Shown piece by piece: positions 47,054 through 53,878 of a stretch of DNA of 64,000 nucleotides. Both the position numbers and the translations under genes were made by a program. Each line of letters opens with the position of its first letter. Position 1 is the first letter of the stretch. This DNA comes from Sphaerochaetaceae bacterium (GTDB lineage: Bacteria > Spirochaetota > Spirochaetia > Sphaerochaetales > Sphaerochaetaceae), in the NCBI GenBank assembly GCA_028532765.1, contig JAQQAR010000026.1:1-64000 (forward strand). Direction: 5' to 3'. Below the pieces are notes generated by a model. The model was not told the DNA's origin. It saw only the letters and a list, made by a program, of their open reading frames with translations, and searched no databases.

Positions 47054-47142
47054 TGTATCTGTCTGTATCATATTGTATCGTAACTTCGCTACGTGCAACA
47101 TGTTACTGTATCCTAGTGTATCACATTGTATCAGTTTGTATC
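47054..47142 (+). repeat. Two phased arrays of TGTATC hexamers
   Basis: TGTATC occurs at 47054, 47064 and 47074, and again at 47107, 47117, 47127 and 47137: seven copies at an exact 10-bp period in two groups. They lie next to the attL core and could be integrase arm sites, a partition site or a repressor array. The 33-bp gap between groups contains GTAAC ... GTTAC as an inverted repeat. TTGAGTAGA follows twice (47150, 47162) with a 12-bp period. Confidence 0.85.
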
Positions 47143-47271
47143 AACCAAATTGAGTAGAAATTTGAGTAGAGTAAAATTCGATTTTGTAGTTTTAGTTTAT
47201 GTCTTTATCACCAGTTGACGATGCCTCCTGTTTTTTATTACTTCCATCTTGGGGGTATGGGAACTCAAGGA

Positions 47272-47697
47272 CTATCCCTCCAGTTTGCTTAAGTTCCCAT
47301 TTGTATCATAAAAGCCAATTCCCCATGAGGTGAGCATTGTCCCGATTGTTCTTAACTGCAAGGCATTGCATTGGACAATTCTCCAGACCAATTCCTTTAG
47401 TGTCCGATTTGAAGAGAGAATCTCGAACAGCGAGTCAGGACTATATGCTGGTTCACGTTCAACTACAGGAGAGTGATTACTATTCCCACTGATCAATTCC
47501 TCAATCGTGATGCCTAACCCCTTCGACAATTTGTAAGTTGTAAGGACATTGGGGAATCCTCCGCGCATCTTCGAGGAAATTATTGATTCGTAATTGATGT
47601 TCTGTTCTGTACAGACATCTTTCAATGTTGCAGATCTTCTCAATACTGCAAGCTCCACCCTATGCCAAAATCCCACCGCTTCTTTCTTTGTTTTCAT
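47272..47697 (-). CDS. Prophage repressor-like helix-turn-helix protein
   Basis: The 141-residue protein has an N-terminal XRE-like fold (about 5-75: LRRSATLKDVCTEQNINYESIISS, a typical helix pair, and LSKGLGITIEELISG) and a short C-terminal region of unknown fold without a LexA-type protease domain. Divergent orientation from the early phage genes and flanking promoters indicate the lysogeny repressor. An in-frame ATG at 47697 is preceded by GGAGAT. Confidence 0.75.
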   Translation of the reverse strand: MKTKKEAVGFWHRVELAVLRRSATLKDVCTEQNINYESIISSKMRGGFPNVLTTYKLSKGLGITIEELISGNSNHSPVVEREPAYSPDSLFEILSSNRTLKELVWRIVQCNALQLRTIGTMLTSWGIGFYDTNGNLSKLEG

Positions 47698-47703
47698 ATC
47701 TCC

Positions 47704-47731
47704 ATTCTACACTGAACCTTATATTTGTCTA
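47704..47731 (-). promoter_or_regulatory. Putative repressor promoter
   Basis: Minus strand TAGACA (47731-47726), 16-bp spacer, TAGAAT (47709-47704). The start point would fall at or next to the ATG, so the transcript may be nearly leaderless, as for lambda PRM-type cI mRNA. Confidence 0.5.
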
Positions 47732-47763
47732 CCCAAGAAGTACCATAAAAATGGAATTTTTTA

Positions 47764-47792
47764 TTGACAACCTTATAAATATCGGGTAGGTT
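47764..47792 (+). promoter_or_regulatory. Early prophage promoter
   Basis: TTGACA (47764-47769), 17-bp spacer, TAGGTT (47787-47792). AACCTTATA appears both in the spacer and at 47715-47723, and CTACCC (about 47729) faces GGGTAG (about 47784), so repressor sites probably lie across this interval. Confidence 0.65.
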
Positions 47793-47798
47793 AGTGGC

Positions 47799-47978
47799 AT
47801 GAATCAGTCAAAACCCGATAAAACTAAGGTTGGGCACATAATTGTCAGCCGATTCTCTTCAGCAGAGAAAGAGGCAATCAGAAAGGCTGTAACCAAAGCC
47901 CAAGTACGTAGACCAGTATTTTACCATGATGCAATCGTGGTGTTCGCAACGCTTCTAAACAAGGAGGAGAAAACATGA
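47799..47978 (+). CDS. Small ribbon-helix-helix-like protein
   Basis: The 59-residue protein has HIIVSRFSSAEKEAIRKAV (strand then helix) and VFYHDAIVVFATLL (second helix), the pattern of CopG/Arc-type ribbon-helix-helix DNA-binding proteins. It is the first gene of the early operon and its stop overlaps the next start (ATGA). Proteins of this fold bind phased direct repeats, such as the nearby TGTATC array, but no link is shown. Confidence 0.6.
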   Translation: MNQSKPDKTKVGHIIVSRFSSAEKEAIRKAVTKAQVRRPVFYHDAIVVFATLLNKEEKT

Positions 47979-48172
47979 TCCTTCTAACCCCAAAGCAAAC
48001 TGCCGAATACTTGCAGCTCTCCGAGATCCAGGTGCGACGTCTCCTTGCCGCCAATAAGATCCCCCACTTCAAGATCGGTAGGGTGAATCGGGTAAACCAG
48101 GAGGAGCTTGATGCATGGTTGATGAAACGAGCACGGCAAGAAGCCGTTGGATCTTTTAAACAGAAAAGGTAA
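47975..48172 (+). CDS. Excisionase-like helix-turn-helix protein (HTH_17)
   Basis: The 65-residue protein has the MerR-type winged-helix pattern LTPKQTAEYLQLSEIQVRRLLAANKIPHFKIGR, then NQEELDAWLMK, as in phage excisionases and small helix-turn-helix activators. An AGGAGG site precedes the ATG. In a prophage this protein could direct excision or early transcription. A second family member is encoded at 58251. Confidence 0.75.
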   Translation: MILLTPKQTAEYLQLSEIQVRRLLAANKIPHFKIGRVNRVNQEELDAWLMKRARQEAVGSFKQKR

Positions 48173-48273
48173 TACCACCACCACTCCTGCCGATGAGTCG
48201 ATCGGCATCAAAGGGCGAGGTTGTCTTTGACCTTCATTGACCGCGTGGCTCACGGGAGACCCGATAGAAGCTG

Positions 48274-48322
48274 TTGGGTGAAAGGGAATGGCTTCCCCGT
48301 GGTTCGATTCCACGGCACCCAA
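48274..48322 (+). ncRNA. tRNA-like element 1, compact
   Basis: TTGGGTG (48274-48280) pairs perfectly with CACCCAA (48316-48322). The T-arm is canonical in its loop (TTCGATT, 48303-48309) but has a 6-bp stem CCGTGG/CCACGG. Between are only a GGAA-TGGC-TTCC hairpin and AAA: D and anticodon arms are reduced or missing. An alternative reading as a class II tRNA starting near 48239 would need three central acceptor mismatches and lacks U33. A functional tRNA is unlikely. Confidence 0.5.
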
Positions 48323-48433
48323 TACCTGCCCCGTATGGGGAGGACACCCAAAGACAGCCGGAAAGACGGCAGAAAATTAATTCACAATCTGTTTCTGGAA
48401 TCTTCTCGATAGACGTTGTCTGTCGAGAAGGCT

Positions 48434-48537
48434 TGGGACTATCCGGTACGGGACCCGGTAACGGATTACATATGAGGGAGAGAAGGTCTGGACAGACCAA
48501 CCGTTCGCCCTGTGGGTTCGAGTCCCACAAGTCCCAA
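48434..48537 (+). ncRNA. tRNA-like element 2 with enlarged anticodon loop
   Basis: Acceptor TGGGACT (48434-48440) pairs with AGTCCCA (48530-48536), followed by A. The D-arm is CCGG, loop with GGG, CCGG (48443-48458). The anticodon stem AACGG (48460-48464) pairs with CCGTT (48501-48505) around a 36-nt loop that contains the hairpin GGTCT-GGAC-AGACC. The T-arm has loop TTCGAGT and stem TGTGGG/CCCACA (6 bp). A stable hairpin lies just upstream. A normal tRNA loop has 7 nt. Confidence 0.55.
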
Positions 48538-48593
48538 TAATCGCATCCTGCCTTTTCGGAGGAGGAAGGGTATTGCCCACCATAGAAGGGCTC

Positions 48594-48717
48594 GGGACCG
48601 TGGCGCAGGAACGCTGGGGATGCACGGTAGACAAGGATTAACGGAGGTGACCGGTTGAGCCCGCTAGCAACTGTCGTATCCGTCACTGATGCAGGGTTCG
48701 AATCCCTGCCGGTCCCA
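48594..48717 (+). ncRNA. tRNA-like element 3 with enlarged anticodon loop
   Basis: Acceptor GGGACCG (48594-48600) pairs with CGGTCCC (48710-48716), discriminator A. T8, a 3-bp D-stem (GCG/CGC) and CAGGAA loop are present. GGATGC (48618-48623) pairs with GTATCC (48676-48681, one G-T pair) as anticodon stem around a 52-nt loop. The T-stem is 6 bp (GCAGGG/CCCTGC) with loop TTCGAAT. The 13-bp acceptor-plus-T helix exceeds the canonical 12. Confidence 0.55.
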
Positions 48718-48742
48718 ACCAAATTTTTAGGAGGCATCAAGA

Positions 48743-49105
48743 ATGCAAGACAAAAGTGACGTGATGATGCAGGAGCTCTTCGGGACGATTGCATCAAAGG
48801 CTGTCGAAATCTATCAGCAGTCGACACGGGAGAAGCTGGAGAATGAAGACGACTCCAGAATGGAAATCGAACTTCTCATGCAACAGGTTGAGGACAAGGA
48901 TGAGGAAATCTCATCTCTGAACAGGAAAATCTCAGAGTTGCAGGGAGTGATTGAAAGGCATGAGAGTGAGACCGATGGCCTGAAGTCGGAAATCAAGGAG
49001 CTCCGAATCTTGAGGGACCAATATCGTGGTTGGTGGCTGGAAGAAGTAACGGAAAAAAACACAAGGCCGGACGCGGCAACGTCCGACCAGGAGGCATCCA
49101 AATGA
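48743..49105 (+). CDS. Coiled-coil protein, prophage early gene
   Basis: The 120-residue protein has a long coiled-coil-like region (about 25-95) with heptads of Leu/Ile, Glu and Lys. No family is recognised. AGGAGG precedes the ATG, and its stop overlaps the Sak4-like gene by 4 bp. Position suggests a recombination or replication accessory protein. Confidence 0.6.
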   Translation: MQDKSDVMMQELFGTIASKAVEIYQQSTREKLENEDDSRMEIELLMQQVEDKDEEISSLNRKISELQGVIERHESETDGLKSEIKELRILRDQYRGWWLEEVTEKNTRPDAATSDQEASK

Positions 49106-49800
49106 CTATTGAAAAAACCAAATCAATCAAGGCCGAGGACAACCTCGTGATCATTGTATATGGGAAGGGTGGTGTCGGCAAGACCACCTTTGCCGCTTCA
49201 TCACCGAGACCTCTCATCCTCGATTTCGAGAATGGGACGAAGTATCTGGGTACCCGTGGATTCGATGTTGATGTAATCAGGATGAAGAAATGGCTTACCG
49301 GGAAGGACAAAACCGACTTGGTAGAGATCATTGCCGATCATGAGACCATTGTCATCGACCCACTTGGGGAGGCAATGGAAAAGCTCATTGATTCCCCTGA
49401 GATAAAGGGGGTGAAATACCGTACTGGTGATGGAGGCCTCACTATGGCCGGTTGGGGAGAGGTGAAGAAGCAAATGCGCTCCTTCATCAAGTTCCTCCGT
49501 GATACCGGGAAGAATGTGATCATCGTAAGCCACGTGAGTGAGATACAGACAGAGCAGGGCCTTGAGCACAGGATACAGGTTGCTACCAAGCTGTCCGATG
49601 AGATTCCCAACATGGTTGATGTCATTGCATACATGGGGGTCATTCGGAACGACAACGAGATCAAGCGGGTACTGTACATCCCCCAGCAGGGTGGTGGCTT
49701 TGATTCCAAGGACAGGACAGGCAGGTTCCCCCAGACAATCCACATCGGGGAACAGACTGGATGGTCCGATTTCATCTCTTCCATGAAGGAGGTGAAGTGA
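49102..49800 (+). CDS. Sak4-like phage RecA/RadB-type ATPase (AAA_24)
   Basis: The 232-residue ATPase has Walker A GKGGVGKTT (about 26-34), a Walker B-like TIVIDPLG and a VSHV sensor segment, and matches the AAA_24 nucleotide-binding proteins seen next to phage exonucleases and SSB. Sak4 relatives promote single-strand annealing. The start at 49102 follows CCAGGAGG and overlaps the previous stop. Downstream it meets the nuclease gene with a one-base overlap. Confidence 0.82.
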   Translation: MTIEKTKSIKAEDNLVIIVYGKGGVGKTTFAASSPRPLILDFENGTKYLGTRGFDVDVIRMKKWLTGKDKTDLVEIIADHETIVIDPLGEAMEKLIDSPEIKGVKYRTGDGGLTMAGWGEVKKQMRSFIKFLRDTGKNVIIVSHVSEIQTEQGLEHRIQVATKLSDEIPNMVDVIAYMGVIRNDNEIKRVLYIPQQGGGFDSKDRTGRFPQTIHIGEQTGWSDFISSMKEVK

Positions 49801-50549
49801 TGGCATACGAACTCAATGGGGTGGAGTACCCCAGCGTAACGACAATCACAGGGATTCTCGACAAGCCTGCCTTGTTGGGATGGGCAAGCAATTGTGCCGT
49901 GGACTTCATCAAGGAACGGTTGGATGACATCAAGGACCCCACGGATGTCCACAAGGGTGAAGACATCCTTGAGCAAGCAAGAAAGGCTTACACAATCAAG
50001 CGGGATTCAGCTGCTGATGCAGGGACCCAGTGCCACCATGCCATACAGATGTACATCGAGGGTCATGACCCATATCCATCGCTCAAATGCAAGGAGGCGA
50101 GAAACGGTTTTGAGGCTTTCCTTGCATGGGAGAAGATGAACCATGTGGAATGGCTCCAGAGCGAGGTGGCCGTATTCTCTGAGGCACACGGGTATGCGGG
50201 CAGATTCGATGCCATAGCGATGGTAAATGGCCATCGATACCTGATTGACTTCAAGACATCCAAGGGCGTCTGGGATGAGCATAGATACCAGATCTGTGCC
50301 TACCGACAGGCATACAACGAGATGCTTGAGGAAGGGCAGGAGCCTATCGAGCATCTTGCAGTCCTGCATCTGGACAAGATCTCCGGAGAACCATCTTTCA
50401 TCCCTGTAATGAAGAATATTGAGCGGTATACGAACCTGTTCAACACCCTCTGCATGGTTTATTACCTGCTGAAGGATAGACGCCTCAAGAACAATCCATT
50501 TGTGGCCTTGGCAAAAGGTGAGCCAACAAAAATGGAGGTACCGTTTTGA
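49800..50549 (+). CDS. PD-(D/E)XK exonuclease (RecB/Cas4-like fold)
   Basis: The 249-residue protein starts at ATG 49800 and has the nuclease motifs AGRFDAI (Asp), YLIDFKTSKG (Asp-X-Lys) and QICAYRQAY (QxxxY), the signature of RecB-type exonucleases in phage recombination modules. With the Sak4-like ATPase it is expected to process double-strand ends. The start overlaps the ATPase stop by one base, the end overlaps the next gene by 4. Confidence 0.85.
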   Translation: MAYELNGVEYPSVTTITGILDKPALLGWASNCAVDFIKERLDDIKDPTDVHKGEDILEQARKAYTIKRDSAADAGTQCHHAIQMYIEGHDPYPSLKCKEARNGFEAFLAWEKMNHVEWLQSEVAVFSEAHGYAGRFDAIAMVNGHRYLIDFKTSKGVWDEHRYQICAYRQAYNEMLEEGQEPIEHLAVLHLDKISGEPSFIPVMKNIERYTNLFNTLCMVYYLLKDRRLKNNPFVALAKGEPTKMEVPF

Positions 50550-50986
50550 AGGTTGAATGGACAGCGGACAGATCCACCTTGGCGCTTCTGGTGCCAAGGA
50601 GGTTCAGGGAGGCCATCCACAAGATTTATGACATTGCTGACCGAAGGGACAATGGCTACATCAACATCACAATCAGCAATGTCCATAAGCCACGGTCCAC
50701 TGGGTGGAAATCCCAGAACCATGCCATCAACGGGTACATCCAATTGATTGCCACCGAGACCGGGGAAGATTTCGGGGTCATCAAGATGTATTGCAAACGA
50801 CGTGCACTGGCCAGGGGGTACCCGCTCATGGAAAGGGAAGGGAAGCTGGTGTATTCGAAGGTAACCGGTGAAGTGCTTCCAGAAAGTGAGGCCAACCTCT
50901 CCACCGTGGAAGCAGGATACCTCATCGACGAGATCCAGCAACTTGCAAGTGAGTTGGGAATCAATCTGGGGGATGACCATGCATAA
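50546..50986 (+). CDS. Phage protein, possibly NinB-like
   Basis: The 146-residue protein contains KPRSTGWKSQNHAINGYIQL and a following MYCKRRALARGYP, a layout (Ser-x-x-Gln-Asn helix, basic segment) loosely like NinB, which acts in phage recombination. This is a weak match. It sits between the nuclease and the RuvC-like genes and overlaps both by a few bases. Confidence 0.45.
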   Translation: MKVEWTADRSTLALLVPRRFREAIHKIYDIADRRDNGYINITISNVHKPRSTGWKSQNHAINGYIQLIATETGEDFGVIKMYCKRRALARGYPLMEREGKLVYSKVTGEVLPESEANLSTVEAGYLIDEIQQLASELGINLGDDHA

Positions 50987-51473
50987 TCTGATTGCCATCG
51001 ACCCGGGTCCAAGGATGAGCGGGGTGTGTGTCATCGACTCTGATTCATACATACCAATCATTGCCAGGAAAATTGAGAATCCCTCTGTCTATGAGACCGT
51101 AGCCCCTTTAGCTGGGGGAAGCAATGTAGTCATTGAGATGGTTGCCCACTATGGGACCGGGATGCCAGCTGGCAGGGATGTCTTCGATACCTGTGTTTGG
51201 ATAGGGCGTTTTTACGAGATCTTTGCCGGTAGGGGGTCCACTGTGACCACGCTCCCGAGAAAGACAGTGAAGATGCATTTATGCGGAAGCATGAGAGCAA
51301 AGGATTCAAACATACGTCAATCTCTCGTAGATCGTTTTGCTCCGGGTGAAAGGAACTATGGGAAGGGAACAAAGGCGAAACCAGGATTCTTCTATGGGTT
51401 CGCCGCAGATGCGTGGCAGGCCTATGCGTTGGGTGTCACGTATCTGGATATAAGGAGAGACAAGGATGAATGA
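50979..51473 (+). CDS. RuvC-like Holliday-junction resolvase
   Basis: The start is ATG 50979 after GGGGGAT (50973 is an alternative). The 164-residue protein has the RNase-H-fold motifs AIDPG (first Asp), VVIEMV (Glu) and FAADAWQAYALG (last Asp), in the order and spacing of RuvC. It probably resolves recombination or replication junctions before packaging. It overlaps the SSB gene by 8 bp. Confidence 0.75.
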   Translation: MHNLIAIDPGPRMSGVCVIDSDSYIPIIARKIENPSVYETVAPLAGGSNVVIEMVAHYGTGMPAGRDVFDTCVWIGRFYEIFAGRGSTVTTLPRKTVKMHLCGSMRAKDSNIRQSLVDRFAPGERNYGKGTKAKPGFFYGFAADAWQAYALGVTYLDIRRDKDE

Positions 51474-51981
51474 TCTTAACAATGTTGTCCTTACCGGTCG
51501 CGTGACCCGCGACGTGGAACTGAAATATACGACAAACGGTTCAGCAGTTGCCAATTTTTCCATTGCAGTCAATGAGGGAGTGAAACAACCAAACGGGCAA
51601 TGGGAAGACAAAGGGAATTTCTTTGATGTAAGCCTCTGGGGAAAGTCAGCAGAAACGCTTACAAGGTTTCTCACAAAGGGAAAGAGAATCACTGTACAAG
51701 GCAGACTCCGCCAGCAGACATGGCAGGACCAAGAGGGGCGGAGCAGGAGCAAGGTGATTGTCAATGCACAATTTGTTCAATTGCTCTCACCGATAGAAGG
51801 GAGAGAGTCCCAAGGATCTGACAGGAGACCCACTAATGAGGATCCCCCCAGAAGGCGACATGCATCTCCCCCGAAGGGAGGTCCCCAATCGGCGGCCGCG
51901 ATGTATGCATCATCCATAGACCCGGAAGAGGATGCAGGGATGATGGGCCCTGAATTCTTCGGTGGTGACATACCGTTCTAA
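51466..51981 (+). CDS. ssb: Single-stranded DNA-binding protein
   Basis: The 171-residue protein is a bacterial-type SSB: OB fold (about 1-110, beginning NNVVLTGRVTRD), a flexible Pro/Arg-rich linker and the acidic tail ending GGDIPF that recruits partner proteins. It is encoded in the recombination module. Confidence 0.92.
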   Translation: MNDLNNVVLTGRVTRDVELKYTTNGSAVANFSIAVNEGVKQPNGQWEDKGNFFDVSLWGKSAETLTRFLTKGKRITVQGRLRQQTWQDQEGRSRSKVIVNAQFVQLLSPIEGRESQGSDRRPTNEDPPRRRHASPPKGGPQSAAAMYASSIDPEEDAGMMGPEFFGGDIPF

Positions 51982-51992
51982 AGGGGGGAGGC

Positions 51993-52376
51993 ATGAATTA
52001 TCGAAACAAGGCAATCTCAGCCTTCTGCAAGCTCCGTAGGCTCCAGGAGGCAGATTACAACGGTATGGTCAGATGCGTAACGTGTGGTCGTCCTGTGAAG
52101 TGGAACGAGTGTGACGGAGGGCATTTCATTGACCGCCGTCATAGGGGAACGGAGATCGAACCGGACAATGTATGGCCGCAATGTGTCGTCTGCAATCGAT
52201 TTCTCTCCGGGGATAAGGAAATGTACCGCGAAGTGCTGGACAACCGTCTAGGCAAGGAACGTGTGGAGCAGCTGGAAGCGATGGCAGAGGGAGATCATAT
52301 CCACAAGGATTATGAGTCGCTCTACAAGAGCTTTTTGTCACAGATCAGGCGAATACGGAAGTTGAAGGGGCTATAG
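51993..52376 (+). CDS. NinG-like recombination protein
   Basis: The 127-residue protein has a zinc-type CVTCGRP, the DGGHFIDRRHRGTEIEPDNVWPQ-type block of which GGHFI and the HNH-like HRGTE are typical of NinG (Rap), and CVVCNRF. In lambda, NinG acts with the RecF-type pathway. Its TAG is 2 bp before the methyltransferase gene. Confidence 0.8.
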   Translation: MNYRNKAISAFCKLRRLQEADYNGMVRCVTCGRPVKWNECDGGHFIDRRHRGTEIEPDNVWPQCVVCNRFLSGDKEMYREVLDNRLGKERVEQLEAMAEGDHIHKDYESLYKSFLSQIRRIRKLKGL

Positions 52377-52378
52377 AT

Positions 52379-53311
52379 ATGTCAAAAAAACATATGCGAT
52401 ATCTATCCCTTTTCAGTGGGATTGAAGCCGCTACTGTGGCATGGGAACCACTCGGATGGGAACCTGTGGCGTTTGCAGAAATTGATGAGTTCCCGAAGGC
52501 AGTTCTTGCCCATCACTATCCGAACATTCCTGATTTAGGGGATGTGACCAAAATCACCGAGGAACAGATAAAGGCCCTTGGTCCGATAGATCTTGTGGTA
52601 GGGGGGTCCCCCTGCCAAGACCTTTCCATTGCAGGGAAACGTACCGGTTTGAGGGACAAGGATGGGTCGGTTACCCGAAGCGGGTTATTCGACGAACAGA
52701 TGAGGATATTTGAGACAGCAAGGAAGAATAATGGATGCAGATACTTACTCTGGGAGAATGTCCCAGGAGCCTTCAGTTCAAACAAAGGGCATGACTTTGC
52801 CTATGTTATTGACTCTATGGTCGGCGGGGATATTCAGGTCCCCGAAGGGGGATGGAAGAACAGTGGAATCGGCATTTCGCTTGATGGGAGCAGATGTGTC
52901 GAATGGCGCGTGTTGGACGCACAATACTTCGGAGTGCCCCAAAGACGCAGAAGAATCTTCGCTCTCCTCGATACTGGAGCATGGTGGAGTAGAGAACCGA
53001 TTCTATTTGAGCGAGAAAGCCTGCAGGGGAATCCTCCGACGGGCACGTGGACGGAAGAGGAAGCTTCCCCCGGAGCTGGAAGGAGCACTGATTGCGAAAT
53101 TATCATCTACGAAAACCATGCAAATGACAGCCGGGTTACCAGATGTGAAGATGGTATAGCCCCTACCTTGAGCAGTCGCATGGGGACCGGGGGGGGGAAT
53201 GTCCCACTGGTGATGGCTTCCGGACAGGCAAATGCCGAGATCCTCAAGGACCAATGCCCCACACTCAATTGCACAGATGAACAGCCAATTTATTGCGGGG
53301 TGGAACCATGA
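52379..53311 (+). CDS. DNA cytosine-5 methyltransferase, large (N-terminal) chain
   Basis: The 310-residue chain has C5-methyltransferase motifs I (LSLFSGIEAA), IV (GSPCQDLS, catalytic Cys near 78), VI (LWENVPGA), VIII (QRRRRIFAL) and a target-recognition region, but motifs IX and X are missing and its stop overlaps the next start as ATGA. It contains an uninterrupted run of nine G (53189-53197) coding Gly-Gly-Gly. No restriction nuclease is nearby, so it is probably an orphan protecting phage DNA. Confidence 0.88.
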   Translation: MSKKHMRYLSLFSGIEAATVAWEPLGWEPVAFAEIDEFPKAVLAHHYPNIPDLGDVTKITEEQIKALGPIDLVVGGSPCQDLSIAGKRTGLRDKDGSVTRSGLFDEQMRIFETARKNNGCRYLLWENVPGAFSSNKGHDFAYVIDSMVGGDIQVPEGGWKNSGIGISLDGSRCVEWRVLDAQYFGVPQRRRRIFALLDTGAWWSREPILFERESLQGNPPTGTWTEEEASPGAGRSTDCEIIIYENHANDSRVTRCEDGIAPTLSSRMGTGGGNVPLVMASGQANAEILKDQCPTLNCTDEQPIYCGVEP

Positions 53312-53574
53312 ACATAGTAAGGAGGTTAACCCCAAAGGAGTGTGAGAGGCTCCAAGGCTTCCCAGATGGCTACACAAACATCGCATGGAGAGGCAAGGAT
53401 ACATCACCCGACGGAAGACGATACAAGGCTCTTGGGAACAGCATGGCTGTACCTGTGATGCGATGGATAGGAAGGCGTATACAGGATTCCTCTCTTGTTG
53501 AGAGAAACGAGCAGGACATAGAGAGAGTGCTGTATGTGTCTCCTGGGGACGAGGACCAGATTTCTCTGTTTTAA
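53308..53574 (+). CDS. DNA cytosine-5 methyltransferase, small (C-terminal) chain
   Basis: The 88-residue chain holds motif IX (RRLTPKECERLQGFPDGY) and motif X (RYKALGNSMAVPVM) of C5-methyltransferases. Its ATG overlaps the large chain's stop in a different frame. A TTG at 53293 is another start. Both chains together match one enzyme in length, as in the two-subunit M.AquI, so they may complement each other. Confidence 0.82.
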   Translation: MNIVRRLTPKECERLQGFPDGYTNIAWRGKDTSPDGRRYKALGNSMAVPVMRWIGRRIQDSSLVERNEQDIERVLYVSPGDEDQISLF

Positions 53575-53578
53575 GGGT

Positions 53579-53878
53579 ATGTCAATTATGGATAAGAGAG
53601 AAAAAATGACCATAAAACAAGCAGTTATCAATGTGTGCAATGCAATGTATCCGGGAGAAAAGATACTTGGATACGAATTATACGAGAGGGTTCTCGCTGA
53701 GTTGTGGCGCTCGGGGAACTTCAACAGACCGTTGAGTGATACCGTGTTGAGACGATTCAGGGAGGTACGGGACCTGTGTGGGATGGAGAGCCACCCATCA
53801 ATCAGCGAGTACACAAAAAAAATTCAGTCGGAGGAACAAGATGGCAAAAAGACGTATGTTCAGTATGGACATCATTGA
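53579..53878 (+). CDS. Prophage protein of unknown function
   Basis: The 99-residue product (start at ATG 53579 by position after the previous stop; 53588 and 53606 are also possible) has a helical N-terminus and WRSGNFNRPLSDTVLRRFREVRDLCGMES, which looks like a small helix-turn-helix or DNA-binding protein. It overlaps the DnaD-like gene by 38 bp. Confidence 0.5.
   Translation: MSIMDKREKMTIKQAVINVCNAMYPGEKILGYELYERVLAELWRSGNFNRPLSDTVLRRFREVRDLCGMESHPSISEYTKKIQSEEQDGKKTYVQYGHH

Larger units (their letters stand above)
48173..48742 (+). other. Gene-free, highly structured region
   Basis: No supported protein gene lies here. The strand is dense in hairpins: GCCGAT ... ATCGGC (about 48190-48207), TCAAAG ... 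CTTTGA (about 48208-48230), CCCC-GTAT-GGGG (about 48330-48341), GCCG ... CGGC near 48357, and a long stem CTTCTCGA ... TCGAGAAG (48402-48430). Three tRNA-like elements occupy much of the rest. All are on the transcribed strand of the early operon. Confidence 0.8.

Noticed and set aside
47054-47142. CRISPR array
   Set aside because: The repeated unit is a 6-bp core with 10-bp period; there are no 25-40-bp repeats or unique spacers and no cas genes.
48234-48827. 197-codon open frame on the minus strand with RDSNP and DSNPQ motifs
   Set aside because: These motifs are the usual artefact of reading the T-arms of tRNA genes in antisense. They support the tRNA-like elements and do not indicate a protein.
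53189-53311. Single-base slip in the G tract as the cause of the split methyltransferase
   Set aside because: The frame of the second chain has a TGA at 53278, so a slip at 53189-53197 would not restore a joined protein.
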